Source of the DNA: Torymus aiolomorphi
Taxonomy: Eukaryota; Arthropoda; Insecta; Hymenoptera; Torymidae
Direction of reading: 5' to 3'
Length of the DNA: 64,000 nt
Assembly (NCBI GenBank): GCA_036365515.1
Contig: CM070877.1
Coordinates: 113,724,011 to 113,788,010 of the forward strand
This document shows positions 22,606 through 34,624 of this stretch, in pieces. The translations under genes were made by a program, and so were the position numbers. Under the pieces are notes generated by a model, which had not been told where the DNA came from, did not search any database, and was given only the letters and a program-made list of their open reading frames with translations. Numbering within the stretch: the stretch's first letter is position 1; each line of letters starts with the position of its first letter.

Positions 22606-25560
22606 ACCGACCCCACTCCAGCCCGCAGAATTTTTCGATTCTTTTTATTTTGTGACTAAAGAAATAATATTCTTGTTTGTAAATCAATTCCTCCAACTAA
22701 AATTTAATTTCCTCCATTTTCCTCCACTATTTTCGGGAGGTTTGAATGAAACTCGAACACGAGAAGAATTAACTTTAACTTGTCTGTTTATTAACTTTAT
22801 CTTAACAATTTGTTTGTATCGGTTCGAACAATTAATCGACGACACGTGACTTTAAATAACTTAAACTGACAATAAGATGGAGCCAGATTACGCGCACTGA
22901 TGCAATAACTGTTAATAAATAGAATTACGTGCACCGATGCAATAACTGTTACGAAGCTTTAAGAGTACTTGGTAACTTTCGACTACAAACTCGAAGGCGC
23001 AACGTACACAGTGACAAGCACTAGATTAGTTGGCCTCGATCCCAACGTATACGGTAACAAAGACCAGACTAGTTGGCGACCGACTGTTAGAGCTTCTGGG
23101 CGCAACATGCACAAGTGCAGCAGAGTACCAAGCGAGTTGGTAACGACCCAGGTCTAAAGCTACGAAGCGTCTCATGTGCTCGGTAGCGACTGACTCTGGC
23201 GGCCCGGGGCTCTTCTTTTATATCCTGGACGCGGACCTTAAACCGTTGACGAGAGAGTATGGGAGGAGCCAGTTCCTCTAGTGGCGAAAAGCTGAATCTT
23301 CTTGAAGTCTCTTTCGAGGCCTGTAGGTGCCTAGAAGGGCTGAGAGCTTCCCTCTCTTCTCTTAATCATGGCGAACTTCGTGGTGGGGGAACACCTGTGG
23401 ATGCTCAGATCCTGGCCGAAAATCCCTTCTTGACTTGCGGCGCTTGTGCCTGCCTCTTGATTGGTTCCCCTCTGTAGGCCGTTACGTTGTGATGTAGTAG
23501 CTCCCGGTTGGTAGTGGGGACAGTACGATGTAGAGGCTGTAGGGCGCCAGGTTGCTTCGGAGCCTTCTCCACTCCGAAGGAGAGAGAGCGTCGGTGGAGG
23601 GATCTCAGTCCAGAAAACAGGGTCGACAGCGCTGAGTAGCGAGTGACGGGTCGGCCCCCTCCAGTGGCGTGGGGCGCCGCTGGTTCGTGATTGGTCGTTC
23701 CGATGCCGACCGTTGCGCTCCGTGACGTAGTAGTTCCTGGACTTGTTTTGACATCTTGCTGTAAACAGTTTTCAGATTTGTTTTCGCCCTTGCATTCCTT
23801 CTCGTCGGGTAAGCACTTCTCAGAATTGTTTGTGCTCTGCCGGCCGTTGGCTAATGGATTTCGGGAACTGGTTGACCGTTGATTGTCGTCGTGCTGGCTG
23901 TCCTCCTATAAATAGAGCTTATCCTACCTGAGCGAGCTTTTCCCTAGCTATTATTATTACAGTTCGTCTCGTAATTATTACTTATTATCGGAATAGTTAT
24001 TGATTTAACCGCAGATTATTATCGTTATTTATTGCTAAATCCCAATTTGTTTGTTAACGCATTGCTATACGGGCGCAATTATTATTTGTTAAAGTTAATT
24101 AGTTAACAAATTCAGTATCGCTTGTTTATCATCAATTTCTATTCGAGTTATCGTTAATTACTTGTTTATAACTTGGTTAATTAACTAAACAATTATAGGT
24201 TAATCTTTGGTATTTATTTAAATTATCTTATTATTTATTTGTGGGAAAGTTCCGGAATCATTGTAGGGTGACCGTAAATGCAACGATACTCTGTTATGAA
24301 CTGCGTTCGCACGGACGAGTGGCGGAATATTTAGGGGCGATTCTACAATAGTAATTTGGAACTTGAGGAATTAATATTAGATAGCAAACGTAATTATACG
24401 TATTTGATCAATTAAATAATAAACGTGGACATAGGTATTCAATAAGAGATCGATTAAATAATAAATATAATTAATTGGATAGCAAACGTGATTTAAACGT
24501 ATAAAACCGTCAAAACGTAATTAAACGATTAATTGAATGATAAACGTAATCAAACGTATTCCCATAAAATAAAAAACCGATGAAGATTTTAACTGTAAAA
24601 CCCTTATCTTTAATCAGATAAATTATGTTTAACCGCTCTGTAAATAAATAATAATAATTAAACAATAAACAACTTGATACCGCAATGATTAATAAGCAAA
24701 TAACTAACGGCTTGCGATTCTAGTAGAAATACATTATTTAATAATAAATAAGAATAATAGTTAATAGTTTAATAATAAAATATAACAGGATAAAATTCGC
24801 TCAGGGAAACGCTCATTCCTTTCTAAATTAATAATTCCTGGAGTTGTTTACTCCGTATTATTCCTGGAATTATTTACTCGATATTTTCCAGGAGTTGTTT
24901 GCCTTTTCCCTCTTCCTGTTTACCTTCTATTTTTAGAAGCTCTCGAGGTCAGCGGAAACCAGATCGAACCGGCAAGATCCCAACGGAAATTCCCTCTCCC
25001 TCTTCCTGTTTATCTTCTATTTTTAGGGGCACCAAGGCCAACGGATTCTAACGGAAATTACCCCCACTCTCGAAGGAACTAGATTTCTCCAGCAGGGCCA
25101 CCCCTCACTCTCAAGGACAAAACCGGATTAAACTAGAATTCTCCAGTGAAGCCACTTCCACTTGAGAAAGAGGAATAACTCTGATTGTCTCCACCCCCAC
25201 CACCAACCTGAAGCTCCACCTGCAATATAGAATATAAATAGGGCCTCCTCACCGGCCTTAGTAGTCATTCCGAGGTCTCTGTGTGCCTCAGAGCATAATA
25301 TTCAAGGTCATTTTGAATTATATAGAGCCACGCTTGAAAGTTTTGTCAAAGTCTACATTTAATTTATTTAAATTAAATAAACTCCAAGGTTAAAGTTTAT
25401 ATCTTCAACTTCGACTTTTATTTCAAAGTTCCCGCAATTTCTTGCGCTTCAGCGCTTAATCGAACAACGAACTTCACGTTCCTGTTGGTCAACTCGGCGA
25501 CCATTGCAGAAGCGCCCTTCTGCTCGAAGACCCCGACTCGGATCGTAACAACTCGTTCGC
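22606..25560. other. LTR-like non-coding region with TATA boxes
   Basis: No ORF of note. Three promoter-like blocks are visible. On the - strand TATAAAAG (about 23222) is followed by GAGTCAGTCGC and, 430 bp on, AATAAA. On the + strand there is TATAAATAG at about 23907. At 25228 TATAAATAG is followed by a TTAGTAGTCATTCCG initiator-like block, AATAAA at about 25375 and an end GGATCGTAACA at about 25550. The last looks like an LTR of unknown class. Repeated CCCTCTTCCTGTTTA(C/T)CTTCTATTTTTAG occurs at about 24907 and 24990. Confidence 0.4.
25228..25552 (+). promoter_or_regulatory. candidate LTR promoter upstream of CMTR1
   Basis: TATA box, initiator-like TCATTC about 35 bp downstream, and a polyadenylation signal 150 bp after the TATA box, in the order U3-R-U5. 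The block ends about 410 bp before the first recognised CMTR1 coding exon and has the same orientation. The promoter role is inference. Confidence 0.35.
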
Positions 25561-25963
25561 GTGAACGCAGTTCATACAGTTAAATCCTATACCTGTGTGC
25601 TGTTCCTTTTCTGTGTCATAGCCCTACCACTTACCAGACCGCATCGGTTTCATACTTTCAATATTATCAAATTGTCAATGCGTTGGACTGTGTTTGCCTG
25701 TCGGAAGGTGCGTCGTTGTGTCAAAACAAATTATGTATTATTTTTATCTATTTAAAAAATAATAAAATATGGATGTCTAATTAGATTTCACAATGACTTT
25801 AAGATATTAGATAGCAATTTTATATTTTAAATTGATGAATTTAAATTGAGTAATTTTTAAAAAATGTCTTCAAGGTTAAGTGGTATGCTTTGAATATCAT
25901 AAATAATTATTTTACACAACAATTAAAGTATGCATTTATTGTTAACATGTTATATTTTTTTAG

Positions 25964-28438
25964 ATTCTAGTGATAGTTCTAGCGACGATGACGTTCAAAC
26001 TGAATATCGGGGATTAAAAAGAAAATCTGACTATTCATTTAATGGTAGTTCAGAAGAACGGCCATCAAAAATTTCTGGTCTTGGTAAGTCAAAATTAGTA
26101 TCTTTTTTAATATATATTAATATTGACTTATTGTGTTTAGATTCTAGTTATAATGAAAATTATTACAATAAAGAGTCAGAAGGGGAAACTATAGAAGATG
26201 AAAAAAAAACTGCTCATAGTTTTGATACACCCAATATTACAAATTTTTACGACAGAAAATATTCTACTGAGAAATCTGATGACGATGAATCAGAAGGAAA
26301 ATCAGATAGCTCATATCATCATGGTAATAACTCATCAGGTAAGTATTTTATGTTAAATGTAGTTATAACTTTCTATTGAAATATACATTTAAAATTTCAT
26401 TAAACATTTTTGTTCTATGATTGTAAAGATAATGTTTCAAAACCACAAAATGAATTTTCAAAAGTTAAGAAAGCTAATAAAACTAATTTTGGTATTGCCG
26501 AAAAAAATAGTGAAAACTTGCAGAAAGGCAGTAGTTTTGCTGAACGGTTGATGAAAAAATGGGGTTTTGAACAAGGAAAAGGCTTAGGAAGAGATTTACA
26601 AGGTAGATCAGAACCTGTATCTGCTTCAACACAAAAAGGTCGTAGAGGTTTGGGTTTAGAATTCCTGGAATTAAAAAATGCTCACATTGAGTTTAATCCA
26701 GATGAAGAAATTGTAGAAGTAAAAGAAGAAATTTTATGGTTGCAAAATACTTACAAAAAATTGCCAAACATTGAAGAAGTAGATGAATGGGAAAAGAAAA
26801 GAAAAGATGGAGTAAGAAAAGAAACAATAGATGATGAAACAACCTTTTGTGATGAAGTGGTTGTTAAAAGTATTGTCAATTCAAAATCTGTTTTTGATAG
26901 ACTTGACAAAAATGAAATGCGTGAAGCAAGAACAAGATCTAATCCATTTGAAACAATTCGTGGAGCTATTTTTCTCAACAGAGCAGCAGTTAAAATGGCT
27001 AATATGGATAAAGCTTGTGATTTTATGTTTACTCAACCACATAATTTGCAGCCAGATGAATTATTATACTTTGCAGATGTTTGTGCAGGACCTGGAGGAT
27101 TTAGTGAATATATTTTGTGGAAAAAAAAATGGCATGCTAAAGGTTTCGGTTTTACATTGAAAAATGAAAATGATTTTAAACTTGATGATTTTCATGCTGG
27201 ACCTTCTGAAACTTTTCATCCTTATTATGGTCCAAAGGAGGATGGTGATGTGTATGATCCTGAAAATCAGAGGGCCTTTAGAGATTTAGTAATGACACAG
27301 ACAGGAGATCAAGGAGTTCATTTTATGATGGCTGATGGTGGGTTTTCAGTAGAAGGTCAAGAAAATATTCAAGAAATTTTATCAAAACAATTGTACCTTT
27401 GCCAATGTTTAGTTGCATTAATGATTGTTAGAGATGGAGGGCATTTTGTAACAAAACTGTTCGATCTGTTTACTCCATTTAGTGCAGGACTTGTGTATAT
27501 AATGTACCGCTGTTTTAATCAGATTAGTATTTTTAAACCTAATACATCTAGGCCAGCTAATTCTGAGAGGTATTTGATATGTCAAGGAAAAAAAGCTAAC
27601 ATTGATCATATCATGGATTACTTATTTAAAGCTAACAAGAAACTATTAAAAAATGACAAAATAAATGATATTCTTGAATTAGTACCATTAGAAACATTAA
27701 CATCAGATACAAAATTTTTGGAATATTTGAAAGATTCTAATGAAATATTAGGTCAAAAACAAATTATTGGATTAAAAAAAATAGCTGCTTACACTGAAGA
27801 CAAAAATTTGTTTGAAACAAGACAGAAGTCAATGCGAGAGCAGTGCTTGCAGTTTTGGGAAATACCGGATGAAGCCCGAACATTGCCGCGTCGAATGAAT
27901 GCTAATGAAAGAGCACGAATTTTATTACAAGATTTAAGTTTACTGGATAAAAGTTCTTATAAAGATACAATAAAACTTACAAAAGAAAATATATCTAACA
28001 CAATTTTAGTAAATGAACATGATTGGTTTTGCATGCCTTGCTCTTCTGGAGAGGATTTGTCTACTGGAGGAAATGAGGATAAGAAAACAACATTCTATCT
28101 AGGGATGGGGCGATCTCAAGTATACAAATATTGTGACAGAGGTCAGTGGGAACAAGTTATATCTCAAAAAATTGAATTACCACGCGATACATTAGTCTAT
28201 GGTGAAATAACTGCAGAATTGAGAAAAGAAGAAAGAAGTCAGACAAAAACTTATGGTTTGCATATATTAGATGCTTTTATGCTTGGATCAGAAGATATTT
28301 CAAAAAAATATTTAACTGAAAGGTATTATTTTTAATAAATAATTTTTCTTATTTAACACTTTCAAGGTGGCATGACCCATATATGAGTCATGAATTATTG
28401 GTAAATTCTTTTATTATTATGCTCTTTAAAAAATGATT

Positions 28439-28472
<34 letters not shown>

Positions 28473-29215
28473 TCTTACGGTTGAGTGTTACATTTCTTAA
28501 AATCTTAGAACATAGAAGTAACATTCAGAATTTGATTTTTTATTCAAATTTTAATTTAAAGTTTGAAATATTATAAACACTGTCTTAAGCATTAGCCGCC
28601 CTGAAAGTGTTAAAGATACTTATTATTAACATAATTATACTTTTAAGTTATTGTACTTGCATTTACATCAAAAGAGGAAACTCAGTTTTGTAATGTAAAT
28701 AGGAGATTGTTTCAAATTGAAAACAAAATTATAATCATATTATTTATAGGCAAAAGCTTATACAGTTATTTTGTAAAGCTCTTTGGAAACCATCAGACAG
28801 AAGTTTTGCTCCTGTACGAGTAAAAGAATTGTTTCCAGTGAATTCCAATCTTGAAGATAAGATGAAATTAATACCTAAAATTATGAAAAATAGATCAAAA
28901 GTATTGGGGTATTTTCCATACAAGCACTCTTATGAAAATGATAGTAGTGATCTATATTATTATACTCCAAGAAGTATTGTATTTTTTAAAGCTACAGAAG
29001 AACCATGGGCACGACATAAAAGTAGTTCAAATCAACAAATGTATTTTTACAATAAAAAAAATAAACAATCTCTCTGGGAAGTACCGGATACGGCAAAAGC
29101 AAATTTCGCCAAAGTCATACAAACAAGAGTTATTTGGAATTGGCCTTCTAATCAATCACTAACTATGAATGACTTTGTAAATAACATACACCAAAAAAAT
29201 ATGCGACATAAGTGA
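25964..29215 (+). CDS. CMTR1: cap-specific mRNA 2'-O-methyltransferase 1 (4 coding exons)
   Basis: It methylates the ribose 2'-OH of the first transcribed nucleotide of capped mRNA, in the nucleus, using S-adenosylmethionine. Exons by GT-AG signals: 25964-26083, 26141-26338, 26429-28322, 28750-29215 (stop 29213-29215). Phases match at all three introns. Domains: acidic Ser-rich N-terminus; G-patch (KKWGFEQGKGLG...KGRRGLGLEF, about 26550-26670); RrmJ-type methyltransferase with the SAM motif FADVCAGPGGFSEY (27070); GT-like domain (28000-28850); WW domain EPWARH...FYNKK...LWEVP in the last exon. The K-D-K-E tetrad is present: K in AAVKMAN (26992), D in MADGGF (27334), K in FVTKLFD (27454), E in NSERY (27565). 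About 890 residues are readable, slightly above the usual ~835. The first coding exon is not identified; it must end in phase 1, and the ATG at 25678 with donor at 25708 does not fit. No internal stop. Confidence 0.93.
28357..28609. mobile_element. piggyBac-type MITE in the last CMTR1 intron
   Basis: CACTTTCAAGGTGGC and its mirror GCCGCCCTGAAAGTG (two mismatches) are flanked by TTAA at 28353-28356 and 28610-28613. It is 253 bp long, contains a TGACCCATATATGAGTCATG hairpin and a 30-nt A run (28440-28469), and lies wholly inside the intron 28323-28749. Confidence 0.85.
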
Positions 29216-29483
29216 TTAAATTTTGTTTATACAAATTAGTTTTTTTTTGTTTTTTTTTTTGTTTTTTTTTTTTTAGAGTTGAATGCTCTTGTTAACATTG
29301 AATAAAATGTAACTAATATGATTTCATAAACATAAGTAATAACACCATATTCGGAATAGATTATGTACTTTCTAGAATAAAAATTACTACATTTCTTTTG
29401 TGATGCAGAATTAAATAATGTTTGTAAATGTGTAAATTTAAAAAATAAAAATTTATTTACATAAATTATTATAATCTAATAAA
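29216..29483. terminator. shared 3' flank of CMTR1 and NUDCD1-like genes
   Basis: The two convergent genes are separated by only 268 bp. Plus-strand AATAAA occurs at about 29303 after the CMTR1 stop, within T-rich and AT-rich DNA. The 3' UTRs of the two genes may overlap. Confidence 0.5.
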
Positions 29484-29699
29484 TTACGAATAAACTAGAA
29501 ATTGATACAGTGTATTCTTCGTTAATAGAATTAAATATTTATTTATACTGGCAATTCCTAAAATAGGAGTTATTTCATTACCACAATCTAAGATTCTTTG
29601 TTTTCCAATTTGTGCATTATCTTCAGGTTTTTCATATATGAAAACATGTCTTGTATGCTCTACTATAGCTATGTAAGATCGATCTGTAAAAACAAATCT

Positions 29700-29732
<33 letters not shown>

Positions 29733-30139
29733 TATTGTAATAAAACTTGTATATTAATGTAGAATAAGTATTACCAGATGGAGAAATACAAAATTTTTTA
29801 TTTGTTTTACTAGCTTCTACGTATCCAAAACCTGGAAATGTATGGGTATGCTTGAAATCCCAATCTTTACTGTCGGACTCTTCTGTTAACCAAAAACAAC
29901 CATCATGATCATATCTTAAGCAGATGGACATTCCAGAAGGTAGTTTTTCAACAAACAAAACTCTGTTACTACTAGCAAGCATGGCCAAATGTGTTGTATT
30001 ATGAGTATTAAAACAGATTCTTTGCAATATATTTTCAGCTCCACTTAAATCGCATTCTTCTAATTGTTCGGAATTAAAACCAATAGTAGGTTGGTCTTGT
30101 ATGTTTGATTCTTGTTGATCCGAACATAAATGTGATAAT
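29484..30139 (-). CDS. NUDCD1: NUDCD1-like protein, C-terminal two exons
   Basis: Exons (- strand): 30139-29775, donor GTAATA; and 29683-29484, acceptor TTTTTACAG, stop at 29486-29484. The splice joins codons in phase 1. The protein reads FNSEQLEECDL, then ICLRYDHDGCFW, FPGFGYVEASKTNKKFC, HVFIYEKP and LLTKNTLYQFLVY. This order matches the C-terminal region of NudC-domain-containing protein 1, a co-chaperone-like protein with a central CS domain. About 188 residues are present; the family is about 580. The upstream exons (CS domain and N-terminus) should lie at higher coordinates but I found none to 64000. Beyond the acceptor at 30140 there are only transposons. Either the gene has a very long intron or it is truncated. 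Confidence 0.78.
29702..29731. repeat. (TAA)n microsatellite in the NUDCD1-like intron
   Basis: Ten or so perfect TAA units lie inside the 91-bp intron 29684-29774. Confidence 0.9.
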
Positions 30140-30162
30140 CTACAATATTTATATATTATTAA

Positions 30163-30350
30163 GCCTTTCAGTACTGCTAATATATGAAAAAATTTTTATG
30201 AATTTTTAAATGTTTAAGTTAACATTTGAAAATTGTGCAGTAATAGTTGAAATATTTTTTATAATTTACTTGTATGTTACATTATTATTAACAATTTTTA
30301 ATAATTTATGACCCACATATAGGTCATGTCGCACCAAAAATGTGAAAGTA
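30163..30350. mobile_element. second piggyBac-type MITE
   Basis: TTAA at 30159-30162 and 30351-30354 flank a 188-bp element with CCTTTCAGTACTGC and GCACCAAAAATGTGAAAG ends. It carries TGACCCACATATAGGTCATG, almost the same hairpin as the MITE in the CMTR1 intron. It lies about 20 bp upstream of the NUDCD1-like exon acceptor, on the intron side. Confidence 0.75.
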
Positions 30351-30611
30351 TTAATATAAATTTATTTATTTATTTATTTATTTTATCAATAAACGGGTTG
30401 TGCCCAAGGTACAAATGATAATAACATTTGGTGAGAAACAGTAGCATGTGCAAACGCATTAATGACATATATCATAATTTAACAGTATATAAAATGTCTA
30501 CCACTCATATATGGTGTATATAATATAATATAACAATTTGTATATCTACCAATATTATACAAGCTAATTTAGCTAATTTAGGTAAATAGTTAATTAAATT
30601 AATTAAGTTAA

Positions 30612-33486
30612 TTACTCAGCAGAACAAATAGATCTAATTGAATGCTTGAATACGCTAATAGCTTGAATTGAACGTAAATTTTGGGGTAGCGAATTCCATA
30701 CTCGGCGCAATCTTGCAATAGGAGAGTTAAACGCATAGTTGGTTGCATGTGAGTTTTCTTTTATAGGTCGAGGATTACGAATTTGATATGAAATGTTTCT
30801 GTTTGTAAATAGCGACTTCAGATCAGGGCAATCGATATGTCCCATAATAATCTTGTAGGTACATGTAAGATCATAGAAGTTAAAAAGTGATTTAATGCTT
30901 GCTAACTAGAAATTCTCCATTAACGGCTGATAATTATGATCAAAGAATGACATCGGGGTATTTGTTTACAGCGAGCAATATCTTAACAGCTTATGCTGGA
31001 TAGATTCCAGCTTTTTGAATGCTTCCTTAGTTACGGGTGACCAAACTACAGACCCATAGGTAACAGTGGGCAGTACGAGGGATTTGTATAGGGATACTAA
31101 AGATTTGGCTGATCTGAAATCCAGTGTAGTCCTTTTTAAAAAGCCGAGGATCCTAAGTGATTTTGTAATAATAGCGTCAATATGCTGGTTAAATGAAAGT
31201 GCGGAATCAAAAAGAACCTCTAGATCCTTAATATCACAGACTCTGTTTACATTAGTTTGAGAGTGTAGCAAAACAACGTGGGAACTTTTTTCCGATGAAA
31301 AGATATGCAATTACACTTAGAAGCATTAATAGTGAGCCCATTAGCATCGGACCATTTGTAAATGTTATTGAGATCTTCCTGTAGACGTAGCGCATTCGAT
31401 ACTGAGTTAATTACACAGAAAAGTTTAACATCATCCGCATAAATTAAACAACGAGCGAAACGAACGCAGTCTGTAAGATCATTTATAAAGATTGTAAAAA
31501 GAATTGGGCCCAGGTATGAGCCTTGAGGAACCCCAGACGGGATTTTAATCCCTTGAGACAAACAGTTCATGATTCTCACAAATTGCGTACGATCAGCTAG
31601 GTACGATCGTAGCCACTCATGTAAATGTCCACGTATACCAATATTCCAGACTTTTTGAAGGAGTCTAGAGTGCGAAAGCGAGTCGAACGCTTTGGAAAAA
31701 TCAATATATAGTGCATCAGCTTGAGAACTCTCTTCGATACATTGTGATACGTAGTTCGAAAAAAGTAACAGATTAGTGATTGTTGAACGCCCTTTTATAA
31801 ATCCATGTTGCTCTCTGACAATTTTCATAAATACAAAATCGGAAATATGTCTAGTAACTAATTGATCAATCATTTTTGAAAAGCAACTGAGAATGGATAT
31901 ATTGGCCTATAATTTTCAATGTTTTGTTTATCACCCTTCTTATGTATAGGATATAAGTAGGCTAATTTCCATAACTTGGGAAAAGTGCCAACACCAATAG
32001 ATTTATTAAAAAGAGCGAGCAATGGTACCACAATCGGAAAACAGTGCTTAATAAAGTACGGAGGGATTTGATCAGGTTCCGATTTCAAACTATCATCTAA
32101 GTTGTTTATCAAAGCATAAAGATCATTCGCCGACACAGTGAAGTCCCCTATCATGGTCTCACAATCAATTTGTTCTATATCATCGAGCACCATGTTCGTG
32201 TAGACTGATCCGAAGTGATCAGAGAAGAGCTTGGCTAACTTTTTATTGCTTGATGCAGTACAATTATGTAAAAACATACTCGATGGTAGCCGATTATTGC
32301 TCTTCAATTTGTTCAACTCCACGTTTTCGACATAAGCTCTATAACATGATCGTGATAATCTGATACAAGACGCACGTAGCCTCTTAAATTCAATATAATC
32401 AGCCACCAATCCTGAACGCTTCCACCGAACATGGGCTCCCTTTTTATCATTGACTAGACGCCTTAACTCAGGCGTAAACCATGCAGGAAAAGTGTTTGGG
32501 CGAACGGAAGTCTTAGGTACAAAGTCGTCTATTATTGAATAAATGCGAATATAAAATCGATCCACACATTGGTCAATGTCTGAGTCACTTAGAATATTCA
32601 CCCAATCAGTGTCTTGCATGGCTTTCGCAATATTTACATAGTCACCTTTGGTGAAATTATAACTACTCTTAAAATTATCATAGTGATGGTCATCAGTTAC
32701 TTGCACGTGGAAATGACCAAATATGTAGTGTTGATCCAGAGGGAGAAGGTCCTCATTAATGTCAGCAAGTCTCACCGATGTGCATGTGGCAAACAACAAG
32801 TCAAGAGTGTAATTCTTCTGTGGGTGATCAGCATATAATTGGTGCAGATTAAAATAAGACATTGCCTGCTGGATAGAATTTGTATTGGCACGCTGAGTTG
32901 GAGGTGCATACTCCAGAAAATCATATGAGAGAGGTTCATTTTTCCATTTAACACCTGCCAAGTTGAAGTCACCACAAACAATAAATTCGTAACGAGCGTT
33001 CAATAGTGAGATCTCCTCAAGGCACTTAGTGAAGTTATCAAACAGCATCGTGTTGGAGTTAGGAGGCAGATAGGCAGCAGCAATGATAAATAGCCTAGAA
33101 AGGAACTTAAGCTCCAAAAATATCACCTCACACTCTGATGAAATCTCTAGCTGGCTCACCTTCATTGAGTCGTGCACTGCAATTAGAACTCCACCAGCCC
33201 GCTGAGCATCAACACTTTGCCTATCACATCTAAATACATTGTAAGATGATAATCCAAGCTCAGACGAGTGAATGTGTGGCTTTAACCAAGTTTCGGTGAA
33301 TATTATAATGTGAGGTATTGTTCCAAGCTGTTGCACACCAGGTCTCAGAGCACTCAATTTATTACGTACTGAATGTGCATTTTGGTAGTATATGTAAAAC
33401 CCATTATTATTAATTTTCATCTGAGACACGAAAATTATTTGAGGCATGATTTGATGCATTAGCCTTAACTGCAGTAGGGACCCCAC
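30612..33486 (-). pseudogene. LINE ORF2: endonuclease and reverse transcriptase, frameshifted
   Basis: The AP-type endonuclease reads YYQNAHSVRNKL, FTETWLK, VCGDFNLAGV and LDQHYIF. The reverse transcriptase reads YPIHKKGDKQNIENYRPI, EQHGFIKGRSTITNLLLF, ALYIDFSKAFDSLSH, SGVPQGSYLGPILF and the active site LIYADDVKLF. The C-terminal part is WSPVTKEAFKKLESIQHKLL. Frameshifts at about 31880-31910 and 31285, and stops between 30966 and 30845, split it into four pieces. The likely start is the Met of MKINNNG at about 33418. All catalytic residues are present, but no complete protein can be made. Confidence 0.9.
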
Positions 33487-34335
33487 TTATGTATTTTACC
33501 TGAAGTGGATCGTCTCGATTGTCTAAATTATGCTGATCCACCTTTTGCTTAATTTGAGACAAGTGCTTCCTTTGTAAAACAGTTTTGTCTGAAGAAACAC
33601 TTATACCTTCTGGCAGCAATTTCCTATTGCGTATAACACTTGAAACCTCACTAGGCGATGCAAGTCTAACTAGTACTGGCCTTGGAGACGAGCGGGCAGG
33701 GTTTAATTTACATAGTCTGCGAACCTGTAGATTATTCCTGTTGACTTTATCGAACTTCGCCATACTTTCACTGACCAAAAGCGTATCTGCAAGAGCAGAG
33801 TAAGGGTTTGGTTCAACCAAGTTATATAAAAGAATGTTGCAGGCTCTGGACAGCTGATCCCTTGCCTCTTGTGCACAGACTATGGAGTTATTTGTAGAGT
33901 CGGGCATCATTTGTTCCAAAACATCAACCCTGGAGCTTAGATTGACCTCTAATGCTTCAACTCTAGAAGTTAAATTTACCATAGATGTTTGAACTGAGGT
34001 TAAAACTTCTAACTTATTCTCAATGTTCTCCATGCGTTCATTGACTAGGGACAGCTGCTTATTTAAGGCCTCGTTGTTTGCTTTAGTCCCAGCAAAGCCT
34101 GATTTTATTGATGCAATGAGATTTTGAATATCAGCTCTCAGTGACGAAAGTTCTGTGTCAACGGTTTTTTTGGCAGGGGTAGAGACGTCGATCTGGACCC
34201 CTTGCAGCACTTATATTCACCCGCAACACCAGTGGAAAACCGTTCTGAACACGATTTGTGAAACTTTTTATTACAAGTATTACACGTAATAGCTGAGATA
34301 ACGCTCTTAGAAAAATAGTGGCATGTGTCAGACAT
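33410..34335 (-). pseudogene. LINE ORF1: zinc finger, coiled coil, RNA-binding part
   Basis: The N-terminus (34335-34138) has CNTCNKKFHKSC and a later CC pair, a PHD-like zinc finger. The reading continues in another frame (34210-33410) with heptad-rich VNERMENIENKLEVL, VNLTSRVEALEVNL and a basic C-terminus. PHD-type finger plus coiled coil is the usual ORF1 of CR1/L2-type elements and binds the element RNA. One frameshift at about 34140-34210 separates finger and coiled coil. Confidence 0.8.
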
Positions 34336-34624
34336 GATGTTACTTTTTAGGTTAAGTAAGTTTGAAAACCGTGAACGAGATAAAACCCTTAGTTCACGAG
34401 AGTTAAAAATAAGATTCTATCGTGGAAGCCACAAGCAAGCTTCTGCTGACTAATTTAACTTTACTCAATTAACTATTTCACATAAAAATTACACGTAATG
34501 CGGAGAGTGCACAAAAATACGTTAGCACGCTACAGCGCCACCTGCCATTTTTGTTTAAATTAGCAATAATATTTTTAAAGAATCAAAAAATTATTTAGAA
34601 ACGTATGAAAAATATTGAAAGATT

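Larger units (their letters stand above)
30357..34545 (-). mobile_element. nearly full-length CR1-like LINE
   Basis: The element runs on the - strand from about 34545 to a 3' tail of AAAT repeats at 30357-30385, followed inward by AATAAACGGGTTGTGCCC. It has ORF1 with a zinc finger and coiled coil, and ORF2 with endonuclease and reverse transcriptase. The absence of poly-A, the tandem-repeat tail and the PHD-like ORF1 fit the CR1/L2/Daphne group. Related fragments lie at 55240-57310. Confidence 0.88.

Noticed and set aside
25678..25707. First coding exon of CMTR1 starting at this ATG
   Set aside because: Splicing from the donor at 25708 would enter the next exon in the wrong phase.
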